Numbered from the stretch's first letter, positions 1-11,742 are shown. The stretch: 64,000 nt of DNA from Papilionanthe hookeriana x Papilionanthe teres (GCA_022702705.1 CM040428.1:103310022-103374021), one strand, 5' to 3'. The notes: generated from the letters alone by a model not told the origin. Numbers and translations are program-made.

Positions 1-3000
1 CATGCGTCCCGCAGTTCATGTACCATCACGCCGTCCGACTTGATCTCGACCATCCGCTCGATACGCGCTATCCAACAGCTCCTGGTCATCGTCTACGACT
101 AGTGTGCACCCGTGACCGTCCACACTAAAACCCTAAGATCTCACTCGATTCTCAATGGATTTTTGTGTTCTTATGCTCTATGGATTCGTCTTGAAGAGAC
201 GAACACATCCATATGGTATATAGGCTTTGAAATTAACTTAAACAAAATGGAGAATCGCTGGAAGCTTGGGAGGAAGAGTGAGTTCATACCTTTGCTCAGA
301 GAAGTGAAGCTTCGATCTGAGAGTTGTGTCACCTTCGATTGAGTCCAAGCAAGCTCCAGATGAAGTCTCTGGCTCTAGGGAATTGTCTAGGTGTGAAAGT
401 GACCAAGCCCGATCACAAAACTTGGAGGCTAGAAGCAATGGCTGGCCTGGTGAGGGGGCTTTTGCTGGGGAACTTCTCCTCTTGGTCCGGTGAAGGTGTA
501 GGACTAACCAATTTGGAGATTGGCTCATTGTGGTGAAGTGTCCTATTTTTGGGTGGATATTCAACTCAGAAATTGAGCTCTGTCAATGGGGATTAGGGCA
601 AAGGAACACTGGGGATCAACTGCTTTGGGTTAGGAGAAGGCCCTGGAGCAATTTTGGCAGAGTTTACTTAAGGTCTGGTTCATCTCCTTGTTTGGCCGAG
701 AGGTGGTGGTGTTTAAATAGGCATGGCTGGAGGGCTTGCCACGGCAATTGGAGGCTGGGATTAGCTGCTTAGGGGAGGAGAAGAACAGTTATGCTGTCCA
801 TTTGGGTTGAGAAAAGTCAGCAAGGGAGAATTGGAAAGTTTGGCTCACATGGAGCATTCGGCCATGGCGTTTTCCGGCGACTGTGGTGGCTGGCCGGCCA
901 GACATTGGTCACCATCTTGACCAGTGAGGTCGGGACTGGGGTTTGGTGCAAGCAATTGGCTATTGCCATGTGTAAGGAGGTTTGATTAAAATGGCATGGG
1001 GTAAGAGTTATTTTGGCTTGATTTTGGTCAACTCATGTACTTGGATTTGGTGTACCCACCAAGGGACTGATTTGGGCTGAGGGAGGTCAGATGAGCCAGC
1101 TGGGAAAGGGTAGTGAAGTCACCATCCATGAATATTTGGATTAATCATGGATTAAGGTGAAGCATTAAAAGGGTTAAAACCTTTTTAAGGGGGTTTAAAA
1201 GAGGCTCCTCCTTTTGCAATTTGGTATGGTGATGTGTAAAGTGATTCCCATGGCTTCATGTGGCTTGTGCATGGCTTCAAAGCTTGCTCATGGCTTGGGA
1301 ATGGCTTGGCTTACTTGCATGAGAAAGGAATTTTGGGATTTTTGAAATTTAGGGATATTTTGGCATGAGGCTTGATTTAGATTTATTTGATGATGGAATT
1401 GGAACTTAGGGAATGACTTTGATTAAATGGATGGCAAATTAAAATGTCATATGGGCTTTAGGATAGATTTTGGGCTTTTTGAAATGGTTTTAGATGGGCT
1501 TTTAGAGTGATTTAGGGAAGTGGGCTTTTGGATTTTAGGATGGGCTCTTGGGTGAAAATTTTGTGAAGGACCATGTCAAATAAATGTTACAATTGGTTTA
1601 GGGATGTTTCATGAATGGTTTGGAATCAATTTGGTGTGATTTGGAGTAGAATTGGGTTGAATTTGGGCTTTTTAGTTAAAGGGGCCAAAGTGAGCCAAAT
1701 TGGGCTAACTTGGGTTAAGGTTGGGCTAAAGTTGTATTTGATGTAAAATTAATATTGAGAAATGTTCATGGGAGTGTCACAAATAGTTTTCAACTTTAGT
1801 TGGGCTCTAATTTTGGGATTTGGGCCCATTTGGGTTAGATTTGGGCTTAGGTCAATTTAAGGGATTTTGGTTTTGGGTTAGGTTTGGGTGGAGTTTAGGT
1901 TCAAAATTTGGGTAAATCAAGTTAGTTTTTTGTTTATGGGGATGTTAGGAAGGCTTTAGAAAAGATTTGGGGCCAATTGAGGTTGAATTGGATGGGTTTG
2001 AGCTAGGTTTAGGTCATGGGCCAAAATTGGGCCTTAGGCCTCAAATTGAAATTGGGCTCAAATTTCAATCAAATTAGAATTATATTTGGTCTAAATTGAT
2101 ATTAGGGATGTTGAATTGAAGTTTAGAATTGAATTGGACCAAAATTGAGGCCAATTGGGGTGGTTTGGTTTGACATTGGGTTCACTTAAGTTTAAAATGG
2201 GTCAAATTGGGGGTTTTGGTAAAAGTGGGGTAAATTTGAAAAATTGGCCCATGGTGTAGTTGGAAAAAATGAATTGGAAATATCTAAGATTTTCTGGAAT
2301 TTTTTAGGAATTTTCTGAATTTTTGGATTTTTGGGCTAAGAAGGGCATTTTGGGTATTTGGAGGGTATTGGGGGGTACTTTTGGAATTTTTGGTATTTTT
2401 GGCTATGGATGATCAATTTGAGTGGGGGGAAATGTTTAGGACTGATTTTGAGGAATTTTGGGTAATTTAGGTAATTTTGCAGAATTTTGGGCGACTCGAG
2501 GCATTTGGTAGGTTTGGTGAGTCCAGGGCTTCTAGGGTCAAAAATTGAAATTTTGAAAAAATAAAGATTGATCAAATTTGAGTGAAATGGGATCACTTTG
2601 GTTGAGCCATGAAGCCATATTAAGCCCATATGAGCCATGAGAGGACTCATTTGAGGCATTCACTATGTTGTTCCTAACCCTCTTAGCCAGGTGTTTAGGG
2701 GTTAAGGACCATCCATATGAATTACCTATATGAGTCAGGAAGTCAAGTTGGATGAGAGTGTGGTTTTAGGACTTGGAATGTGTGTGAGAGTGTAGTGTAT
2801 GTGCAAGTCAACCCTCACCAGACCAGGCCACCCAGGGTACAATCACGCTTGTGGGGTTTGCAGCGAGTCAAGAGGTGTTTAAATTTCTAATGGATGGGTT
2901 CCACTTCTAGTCCTCTAAGATTAGTCAAAGGAAAAGCCTAAGGCTAGATCCTAAGTACTAAGGAGTGAGAAAAGAAGAGACCTCATCAAAAATGAGGTCA

Positions 3001-3003
3001 ACA
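1..3003 (-). mobile_element. Partial LTR of giant Tat/Ogre-like element, copy G2
   Basis: Read on the minus strand from 3003, this starts TGTTGACCTCATTTTTGATG and follows the G1 LTR (11748 onward) for its whole length at roughly 85% identity by eye. The LTR start abuts element B's integrase region, so this is the 5' LTR of a minus-strand element, or a solo LTR; the rest lies left of the window. The expected target duplication on the element B side is AGTTT at 3004-3008. It holds the same landmarks as G1: a terminal hairpin, a G-poor U3 (seen here as its G-rich complement), a TATA-like box and a splice donor. Short open frames inside it lack conserved ATG starts and I do not treat them as genes. 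Confidence 0.9.
713..719 (-). promoter_or_regulatory. Candidate TATA box of the G2 LTR
   Basis: On the minus strand the sequence is CTATTTAAAC, in the same context as the G1 LTR boxes at 14122 and 33731 (followed by CACCACC and a C/T-rich stretch). Conservation of position and context in three LTR copies supports a core promoter. The transcription start would be about 25-35 bp further along the minus strand. Confidence 0.45.
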
Positions 3004-3735
3004 AGTTTTATCCACTCCGAAGTGTCCTCCAAATTTAGAATCGTGACATTTTTGAATAATTGCAAAAGTTTCTTCATAAGGTACACAGCTTCGAATCACA
3101 TAATCTCTGTCTATTTTAAATAAATGAGGATCTTCCCAAATATATGATTTAGAATCATTCTTGAATTTCTTAATATATTTGCTATTCAATCCATATGGTA
3201 AAATATTGCTAACCAAATAGTTAACTATATCTGCATACCAAGGTGTTTGTAATCCTTGAATAACATATAATTGTTCATCAGGGAATTTCTCATTTATGTT
3301 TACTTCAGTAATCTTCTCACTATTATTTTTAATTCTTGAGAAATGATCAGCAATTTGGTTGTCAGCTCCTTTTCTGTCCACTATTTAAAAATCAAATTCT
3401 TGTAAAAGTAAAACCCATCTTATCAATCTAGGTTTAGCATCTTTTTTAGACATTCAATACTTAATAGCGGAATGATCAGTATGCTCGATACATTTAGTCC
3501 CAAGATGATAAGGTCAAAATTTATCAAAGGCATATACTATTGCTAACAGCTCTTTCTCCGTAATAGTGTAATTTATTTGAGTTTTATTAAGAGTTTTGCT
3601 AGCATAATATATAACTTTGAAAATTTTCTCATATTTTGTCCCAATACAGCTCCAATTGCATGATCACTTGCATCACACATTAATTCAAAAGGTTTACTCC
3701 AATCAGGTGCAAAAATAGTATATATTTTTAGTACA
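3004..3735 (-). pseudogene. Element B pol: RNase H and start of integrase (broken)
   Basis: The minus-strand reading gives a Ty3/gypsy RNase H: a [17 protein letters not shown] strand, [20 protein letters not shown], then DRKGADNQIADHFSRI. The frame is interrupted by stops near 3365 and upstream. It continues into the integrase zinc-binding region, which ends at GGHFGVDKT, where the G2 LTR interrupts it at 3003. The rest of the integrase is displaced to the far side of G2, outside the window. Homology is to the Athila-like group. It is not functional, being interrupted and lacking an intact polymerase upstream. Confidence 0.85.
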
Positions 3736-4260
3736 CATCAGTAATAGGATAAATAATTCTAGCATCTAACCATTTTAAAATCTCTTTTTTAACAACCTCT
3801 TTCATAATTGGATTCAATCTTCTTTGAGATTCAATAGTAGGTTTACAATTTTATTCCATTAAATCCTATGCATACAGATTGAAGGGCTTATTCCTCTTAT
3901 ATCTGCAATAGTCCAACCAAAAGCTTTCTTATAGTTCTTCAGAACTCCTATTAATTTTTCTTCTTGATCTTTGCTTAGTTCTGAAGATATAATCACAGGT
4001 AAAGTTAATGAATTTCCAAGAAATGCATACTTTAAATGTGCAGGTAACATTTTTAATTCCAGCTCAAGGGCTTTTTCAACTGAGGGTAAAAGTATATCAT
4101 TTTTAGTTGTGTCTAAAATTTCCCAATTATCATGAATATAATGAGTTTCTTCAATTAAATTTTCTTCATTCACTTCTTCAATTTCTTCAGTTAATGACTC
4201 ATTATATAACATAGATTCATTATTTTTTTCTTCAGAAATGACTTCACATTTTTCTTAATA
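3736..4260 (-). pseudogene. Element B pol: pre-RT region with RT core deleted
   Basis: The minus strand encodes the acidic linker and the conserved segment before reverse transcriptase (LPAHLKYAFLG, KKAFGWTIADIRGISPSICMHRI). After a stop the sequence goes on to a KWLDARIIYPITD-like stretch, which in the family begins the RT fingers. Within about 30 bp, near 3735, it jumps to the RNase H start ([16 protein letters not shown]). The RT palm, including the FLDGYSGYNQI- and YVDD-type motifs of the family, is absent. This is an internal deletion of roughly 0.5-0.6 kb judged from usual family spacing, not a misread frame: I saw no palm motif in any frame between the two ends. Confidence 0.75.
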
Positions 4261-5215
4261 ATGCTTTTCAATTATATAATCAAAAATATCTATTCGATAG
4301 CATTTTTATTTGTCAGGATACCTCATTGATTTCAGAACATTAAATGTTATCTCTTTATCATTAATTCTCATTGTTAACTCTCCTTTTTACACATCAATCA
4401 TAGCACATCCGGTAGCTAGAAAAGGTCTCCCTAAAATAAAGGTATTTCTTTATCTTCTTTCATATCCAGTACAATGAAATCCACAGGGAAGATAAATTTA
4501 TCCACTTTAACAAGAACATCCTCTATAACTCCTTTAGGATAACTAATAGATCAATCAGCTAACTGAAGAGTTACATTGGTGGGAGAAATCTCTCCTAAAT
4601 ATAACCTTCGAAAGATAAAAAATGGCATGAGATTAATACTTGCTCCTAAATCACATAAGGCTTTTCCACAAAATTTTTCTTCAATAGCACATGGTATAGT
4701 GAAACTTCCAGGATCTTTAAGCTTCTGAGGTAGTTTGTTTTGAATTATTTCACTACATTCTTCACTTCATGCAACAATTTCATAAGCTTCAAATTTCTTT
4801 TTATTGCTTAAAATATCCTTCATAAATTTTGCATAACTCAGCATTTGTTTCAAAGCTTCAGCAAAAGGAATGTTGATGGTAAGTTTCTTAAAAATCTCAA
4901 AGAATTTAGAAAATTGATGGTCAAGCTTCTGTTGTTTTAGTATTTGAGGAAAAGGTGGTGGTGGTCTTTCAACTTCCACTTCAATAGGAATTACAATTTG
5001 ATCTTTTACTTGGAGAAAGAGTTTCTTTAGGTTTTTCAATCTCTTCAACCTCTCTCCCTTTTTCAACTTCATTCTGAATTTTCTCTTTTAATTCCTTTCC
5101 ACTTCTAAGTTGTACAGCTTTTGCTTGTTCATGGTCTTTTCCTGTTTCTTTTAGATTAATTTCGACGTTGCTAGGCAGTGTTCCTTGAGGCCTGTAATTA
5201 ATTAAATCATCTGAT
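4261..5215 (-). pseudogene. Element B gag-pol linker and aspartic protease (broken)
   Basis: A lysine-rich and proline-rich stretch (VERPPPPFPQILKQQ) leads to the conserved pre-protease segment FFEIFKKLTINIPFAEALKQ and then the retropepsin active site CDLGASINLMP (catalytic Asp codon 4652-4650). DLGA is the usual Athila-type form of the active-site triad. A later segment, IPLFLGRPFLATGCAMIDV, is the second conserved protease strand. Several stop codons break the frame, so no product is expected. Confidence 0.75.
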
Positions 5216-6458
5216 TCTCAATAATTTGAATAGAAATGTTTTGACTTTATAATTGATTACCTAATTGCAAGATCAATTCTTCTAAAGATAACTTTTTCTG
5301 CTGATTGTTAAAACCAGGAGTATAAGTTGGTCTAAAGTTTGAATTTCCTTGATTGTTCCAATTCTAGGTTGGATTTACTTGATTATTACTCCATTGTTGA
5401 TGTCCATTATTTAAATTAAAATTAGGGCAATTTTTCCAACCTGGATTATAATAATTCGAATAAGCGTTATTAGTTTTACTAGCAATAGCTTGCAATGTCT
5501 CCATTGTTTGAGAATCATCAATATTTGCAGAATTATCATTACTTACATGCGATACGTTAATAGAAAAATTATCTAATTTCTTAGATATCTCAGCCACTTG
5601 TGAAGCTAAAATAGAAAATGCTTCATTATCTTGAATATTTACCCCTCTTTTATGATTAACCTTTTTAGAAGGCCATTGAAAATTATTGTTAGCCATTTCT
5701 TCAATTAAGGTATAAGCTTCATTAAATGTCTTAACCATTAAAGAACTACCAGCAGCAGCATCTATAATAGATCTAAGTGATCCAATAAGTCCGTTATAAA
5801 ATGTTTGAATAATCAACCAATCTAGTAAATCATGATGAGGATATTTTCTTAATAGTTCTTTAAATCTTTCTCATGCTTCATAAATTGTCTCTCCATCAAA
5901 TTGTATAAATGAAGTAATATCACTTTTTATTTTAGCAGTTTTTGAAGGAGTAAAACATTTAGCAAGGAATTTTTATGCCATATCTGCCCAAGTTTTAATA
6001 GAACCAGTTGCTAATGAGTTAAGCTACATCTTTGCTTTATCTTTTAAGGAAAAAGGAAATATTCTAAGCCTAATAGCATCATCAGAAACATTATTGTATT
6101 TAAATGTAGCACAAAGTTCTAAGAAACTAGCAAGATGTAAGTTTGGATCCTCATTTGGTGTTCCTCCAAATTGATTATTTTGAACCATTTGAATAATAGA
6201 AGGTTTAAGCTCAAAAGAATTAACATCTACAACAGGCATTTGAATACTAATATGAAGTTCATCAGTTGTAGGGTTTGCATAATCCCTTAATGGTTTATAA
6301 ACATTTTGTTCATTAATTTCTATTGGATTTTGATTATTGTTATGTAAGTTAGTTATTTCCTGATATTTTTGAATTTGCTTTCCCTTTCTAATTCTTTTAA
6401 CAGTTCTTTCTAATTCAGAATCAAAAGGTAATAATCCATCAGATCCAGAACTACGCAT
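5216..6458 (-). pseudogene. Element B gag (Athila-like), four in-frame stops
   Basis: The start ATG at 6458 lies about 155 bp after the PBS. One frame runs through the whole gag. It begins MRSSGSDGLLPFDSELERTV, reaches the retrotransposon gag domain (PNEDPNLHLASFLELCATFK, RIFPFSLKDKAK) and ends in an Asn/Gln/Trp-rich tail typical of this group. Stops interrupt this frame at 6026-6024 (TAG), 5975-5973 (TAA), 5873-5871 (TGA) and 5366-5364 (TAG). In context they replace Trp, Gln, Trp and Trp, so each fits one C-to-T or G-to-A change. This suggests slow decay of a methylated copy. Confidence 0.85.
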
Positions 6459-6612
6459 AAAAATTAAATAAAAGAACTTGAAAATAAAATAAAATTCTTT
6501 TGGTATTTTTTTGTAAATATTTTTTTATTTTTAAAGAAATAAAAGTGTATATAAAATATTTTTAATTTGAAAAATCTAAAAATTGTTTTTCACTTCCTTT
6601 ACTTCCTTTACT

Positions 6613-6630
6613 TCCCCGGCAAAGGCGCTA
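6613..6630 (-). other. Primer binding site of element B (tRNA-Asp type)
   Basis: The minus strand reads TAGCGCCTTTGCCGGGGA, close to the aspartate-tRNA primer site TGGCGCCGTTGCCGGGGA usual in Athila-like elements. It lies 6 bp inside the LTR end at 6637 and ahead of gag, fixing the element's orientation. Confidence 0.8.
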
Positions 6631-6636
6631 AAAACT

Positions 6637-8397
6637 TGAACCGGCACTTTACGACTGCAAGAATTTATGAACTTATATTTATATATTTATAATAATTTCA
6701 TAAAGTCACAATTTCAAACGCAAGTATACGTATCATTTTAAGTAATACAGGGCTCTATTGGAGTCCTGGTTATCGATCCCACAAGGAAGATTAAGGAAAG
6801 ATTAATTGAAGGAATTTATTAGATTTTTAAATTAAAATAAATTATAATTTTTATTTCTTTTCAAAATTCAGATTTTAGGTTTAATTAAATTTCTACTAAA
6901 TGTAAATAAAGCATCAATAAAGTAAAGGTTAATGCAAGTATAAATAAAATAACTTTTTCCTTTTCAACTAATCCAAGATTTTCTAGAATAATTATCATTC
7001 GTGGAGAACTTGAGATTATGGTATTGGCCAAATAGAAGCATTCCTATTCTTTAACTTTGCTTGATAGTATAAAAAATATTGGCTAATCTACAGATCGGTT
7101 CAGGATGTATTATTAGTATAATGGGTTAATATAGGCTCACACTTCTAGATGTCCAAGGGTGGTAATGGTCGGCCCTACTAGTGACCCTTTCCCTTTCTAT
7201 AAACCAAATAATTAGAATTTAGTCTGTCACTCTAAAAACTAATCAATTCTACGCCCAATAAACAATAGCTCCCTATTTATTTGCACTTCACCTTGAATAA
7301 CCCGCTCAAGTCCTTCGATTCCTCAAGGATTCATGTGATATCTACTAGTTAAGAACTCATCTCCGGATAGATCTCATAATTCTTCAACAGGTTTTAACAA
7401 TTTAAATGGCCAGTTTAAAAGTAAATTAAGATCAGGTATGAATATCATCGCAATAATTTTAAAATTAAGTTAAGTTCTCCAACAAAATCAAATTATCTTA
7501 TTATCTTTCATAGTTGAAAGGAGAAAGAAAAGTAACTACTCAGAAAACATTAAATTCACACAACATAACATATTTATAAAACTTTGAACCAAGTTACAAA
7601 TACTTATCTGGAATGTTCCTTCAAGTGATCCTTTGACTCCTACTAACTCCAATGCAAGGTACAAAACTTCAACAACAACAACACTTACAAACTCTCACTT
7701 ACTACTCAAGGAATTGAGTAGTAACACTCAAAATAACTAAAATAAACTCACTAAATACTTAAGAAGAAAATATGGTGGCTCTCTAAATATCTCCTGATGT
7801 TGAAGATCGAGGGGGGCATGGTTCTCTGTAGAAATGTCTCCTATTTATAGAGCTTCAAAAAATACCAGAGGTTGCTTAAGTCACCTCTTCAAACGTCATC
7901 CAAATTCAAAGAATCTTCTAGAAAGTAACTGCGGTGCCAAGGCACCAGGATCTGGCGCCTAGGCCCTGGAGTCCGTGACCAAGTCTTCGCACCTCTTCAC
8001 TTTGGATCACACCTCTTCGCGATTAAAACTGTTTTCCTGTGTCCATATGCATTGCATCACATGTCCTATGTATTAGGAGTAACTTCCAGTCTTCTAGAAG
8101 GTTTGATAACCGCTTAATGCCATCAATATAACTGCCCAAAGTTGTCAAAAATCTTATCTACTTTAGTATCGAATTGGCGCTTAGGCGCCGGATTCTGGCG
8201 CCTAGGAGCCAGACCTATTATGTTGGCAACTTTGCTTTTTAGCTCAATTTTTTCTCCTTTTTGCTCCATTTTCCTTCTTGAACTCTTTTTTCATCACCTA
8301 TATCAAAAAACATAAAAATACCTTTCATTAAAGCATAATATCCTTAAAAATTGAATAATAAATAAGGCATAGAAATAGGTACTTTTGAAGTGGATCA
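6637..8397 (-). mobile_element. 5' LTR of Athila-like element B
   Basis: On the minus strand the LTR runs from TGATCCACTTC at 8397 to CA at 6637 (1761 bp), just before the PBS. It matches element A's LTR (10045-11690) in reverse. Shared landmarks are a segment rich in GGCGCC-like words (7920-8210), the phrase for ATAAATAGGGAG before the R/U5 part, and the 3' signature around the words for GGACTCCAATAGAGCCCTGT at 6748-6767. Upstream flank at 8398 is element A's interior, so B inserted into A. The expected duplication is 8398-8402. Confidence 0.85.
7842..7849 (-). promoter_or_regulatory. Candidate TATA box of element B LTR
   Basis: The minus strand reads CTATAAATAGGAG at 7850-7838, a near-consensus plant TATA box about 550 bp into the LTR. 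It is followed by a transcribed-leader-like stretch. Confidence 0.55.
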
Positions 8398-8430
8398 AGT
8401 CTCATTTGGGAGCACGAGATGAGAATAGGA

Positions 8431-8682
8431 GTACTGATATTCCTACTATGAGTTATGACATTCCATCTACGTCTGAGCCCCCTACTTTGTCCGATATTAT
8501 GGAGTAGTTGAGATTACAGAGTGCTAGTATGGATAGACTCCATGGTAGGATGGATGTGTTTGTGGCTCGCAGTGATGTGAATGAAGATTATATGAGAAGA
8601 AGAGTTGAGTTCGATAATGCCTATCATGACACTCAGGTCAGATTCATGAGGGGGGAGACTGATGTGATATTCCCTACTTGAT
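8431..8682 (+). pseudogene. Element A post-pol coding remnant
   Basis: Frame of the ATG at 8448: MSYDIPSTSEPPTLSDIME, one in-frame TAG, then LRLQSASMDRLHGRMDVFVA and a charged stretch ending after RFMRGETD. The TAG sits where EQL would be expected, fitting CAG to TAG. The heptad-like Leu/Met spacing suggests a coiled coil. I take it to be the end of the extra 3' reading frame seen in some Athila-like elements; function unknown. Confidence 0.5.
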
Positions 8683-10030
8683 CCCAGCTATACACCGTAT
8701 AGACCTGATCCTGCTGACCATGCTGATGAACCTGGTGATGAAGATTGGTAGTTTGTTTGTTTCTATTTCTGTTTTTCTTATTATGTGTTGTGTTGTTTTT
8801 GTGATGTAATAGTTATTTACTTTCCATGTAATATGTAAACTTGTTGATGTACTGTTATGTTGTAGTGAAAAATTGAAATTGTGAAATGAACTGTGTAGTG
8901 CTATGATAGATTGTTTAGTAGTTGTGGAGTTTTGTTGAATGTTTAAATGTTTAAAGTTGATATCTCTTTACCCTGCAAATGTTTTAAAAATTTGATATCA
9001 CTATTACTAAATGTTTCATACCTGTTAGTTATAAATTTTGACTAATACCAGATAGCTTTTGAAGATTTCAAGATCCCAACACAAAAATGTTAGTTTCTTT
9101 TACTCTCTACTGTTTCAAATTTATTGAAAAATTTAAGTTTGGGGGAGGGTGGAAAAAATATTAACTCTTATTTGTTCTCAATTATTATATTTTCAAAAAT
9201 TATTAGCATAACTACTAGCAGTTGAACCTCACTTAAGATAACTAAAACTTTTTATTTCAGTTAAATATTATGGAAGAATTGGATGAAAGTTTTTAGTAAT
9301 AAAGGTTAATTTTATAGGGATAAGATATTTGATATGAAATGATTTAATTATAGTTAACTATTTAAAGTAAAGAAAACTATATTTTTAAAATGTTAAGAGA
9401 CTTAAAGTATTATGTGTTAAGAAGAGATTGTGACTTTATGATGAATAATAAAGCTCATACCTAATTATAAAGTAAGGAGTTATTTCAAGTTTGAACTTTA
9501 GAAAGAGGAGAGTGAAGTTCAAAATGATTAAAGGTTATCCAGATATAGTAATCCTCATTTAGAAAAAGAAAAGAAAGACTGAAAAACAATCCCAAAAAGA
9601 AAGAAAGAAAAAAGAAAAGGAAAAGAAAGAGAAAGAAAAATATTTATGAGGAGATGCCTTATAAAAATTGACTTTACTTAAGTCACCCTAAAGCGAGAAC
9701 TTGATTTCATTTCTGAATTTATACTTAAAGTATTGGCCTACATTCTGATGAATTTTACACGAACTCCTTTTTCACATAGTATTTTCAGGCACTCTTAATA
9801 TGACAAATTATGGTTTATTTTGAAATAAATAGAAGACTAGAACCCTTAAACTTGATTACTGAATATTCTTATACCTGTAGTGTTGACCTAAGTTACTGAA
9901 TTTCTTTCTAAAATTCTTACCAATATATTCTTTTGAATGAAAAATTTTAGTGTCTTACAGGTGAGAAGTACATTGCCTTAAGTTATATTTGTATGTAGTA
10001 AAAGGATTATTTGAGGACAAATAATAGTTA

Positions 10031-10044
10031 AGTTTGGGAGATTT
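10031..10044 (+). other. Polypurine tract of element A
   Basis: AGTTTGGGAGATTT directly precedes the LTR start TGATGTAC. It is the plus-strand priming site in the expected place, although short. Confidence 0.6.
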
Positions 10045-11690
10045 TGATGTACTAAAAATATATACTATTTTTGCTTTATATATTTACCCATTTTTGGTAA
10101 TATTTCACTTTAAAGAAAGATATTTTTCATGATTTGTTGCAGGTATGATGATTTTAGGTGATTGGAGCGAAAAAAAGAGAAAAAGAACGAATTCGGAGCG
10201 AAAAGGAGCAAAATGGAGAAAAACAGCTTCTGGCGCCGCCAGCACCAGAATGGGCGCCACCTGCGCCATTTTCCTGAGAGCTCCAGAAAATATTGGGACG
10301 ATAGAGCACCGGCACCCAATGTCGGTGCAATTCAAATTTAAAGAGTTTTGGCGATTGTTTGAAGGGATGCTTAAGGAAACTCTTGGGATTTTATTTCTAA
10401 CATATATGTAACTATTTTTAGATAAAAAAGAGAGGTTTTTGAAGAGAGTTCTAGTGTAGAGTGAGTGTGTTGAGTGTTAAGGCTTAGAAGAGAAGAGTGT
10501 AGAAGTGAGAATTTGAGAGGGATTCTTCTCTAAGGAGTGAAGGAGAAGGAGTAAAGTGATAGATTGCTTCTTCCTTTCCATTCTAAAGAGGGAATTGATT
10601 GTTGCAAAGAAGAGAGAAAAGGATTCAAAGGAACTTCAAGGAATTTGCATTAGGGAAGTGAAAAAGATAAGTTATATTTGCTTTTGTGGTTTGTATGACT
10701 TTTCTTTTATTTATAAAATCCATGTTTTATTGTGTCTTCTCTATGAATTCTGAGTAGTCTCCTTTGTCTTTCTTGTTGCATAGAGATGTGATGATGTGGA
10801 TTTGAAGTGCTTTTAATGTATTAAAGAAATTGTGATGATTTTTCATTTCGAACTTAATTTACTTTTCGATCTGGACAATTAAATTGTTAAAATTTGTTGT
10901 TGAACATTAACTCTGAAAAGATTTAGTGTCCTACAACAATAATGAATAATCCATTCAATGTCCATGGATGAATTGCGTAGTTCATGGGAATTGAGTGCAA
11001 ATAAATAGGGAAATGTGTTTTGATGGACTTCAAATTAGAGGTTTCAGGGTGACAGGCTGAGATCCTCAATTTGGTCCTAAGATTAGTAACTAAAGTCGAA
11101 TGTTAGGCTTCAGGTGAAGGGTAAGTGGGAACTCCGTAGTGACAGCCGGTATCCTCCCAGTCTAGCCTTAGATTTAGTGATTGAACTTAGGATATGTCAA
11201 TGTTCTTTTCATGCTTGGAAGAGGGGGTACTCTTTTGAGGTTAAAGAAATATTTATGCTCCTATTTGGCACAATACAATAAATAATCATTCCATATCATT
11301 CACACATCATATACACATTGCAAGAGGAAAGATATTTTTCATATATATTAAAACCTTTCAAATACATAGCTTAGTGTGTCTCTTAGTTAATTTTGTTTTA
11401 AAGATATTAGAAGTAATTGTAGTTTGCTTAATTGTTACTATTTTCTACATCTTGTTAGTAGAAGTAAACATTAAACTTTAATTATGATTTGAGTATTGGA
11501 TTTCAGTAATACGCTATTTATTGTAAGGAATGTGCCTTCCCTGTGGGATCAATAACCAGGACTCCATTAGAGCCCTGTATTACTTGATACGATATGTATA
11601 CTTGCGTTGAAGTTTGTATTTTATAAAAATCATTCTAAATATATATAAATTTGACTTCATAAGTTCTTGTAATATAAAAAGTCTTCATCA
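10045..11690 (+). mobile_element. 3' LTR of Athila-like element A
   Basis: Begins TGATGTACTAAAAATATATA and ends TCTTCATCA (1646 bp). Shares with LTRs B, C, D and E the GGCGCC-word segment (10230-10270), the AAATAAATAGGGA motif, the alternating account of conserved blocks around 11040-11230, and the 3' signature AGAGCCCTGTATTACTTGAT. Sequence 11691-11742 beyond it is not a PBS, so this is a 3' (or solo) LTR. Short open frames inside (10105-10411, 10556-10753) are not conserved in the other copies and are not called as genes. Confidence 0.8.
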
Positions 11691-11742
11691 GGACCCTTAC
11701 CCGCGCCGCAGTTTAGGATGATCGTTGGCACTGATTCTCCAA
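11691..11742. other. Short host or unassigned flank
   Basis: Fifty-two bases between LTR A and the CAAAT target duplication of G1. It contains a GC-rich patch (CCGCGCCGCAG). No feature recognised. Confidence 0.4.

Larger units (their letters stand above)
8398..10044 (+). mobile_element. 3' interior of Athila-like element A (5' part displaced)
   Basis: Plus-strand DNA between B's LTR and A's 3' LTR. A short coding remnant (next entry) is followed by AT-rich non-coding sequence with two purine tracts: GGGGGAGGGTGG at 9141-9152, typical of the 3' interior of Athila-like elements, and a GA-rich run at about 9560-9650. The sequence ends at a polypurine tract next to the LTR. Element A's gag and pol are not in the window. 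Confidence 0.7.

Noticed and set aside
1450..2250. TTGGG/TTTAGG-rich stretch as interstitial telomere repeat
   Set aside because: The words are irregular and have no TTTAGGG periodicity; they are the complement of the LTR U3 composition.
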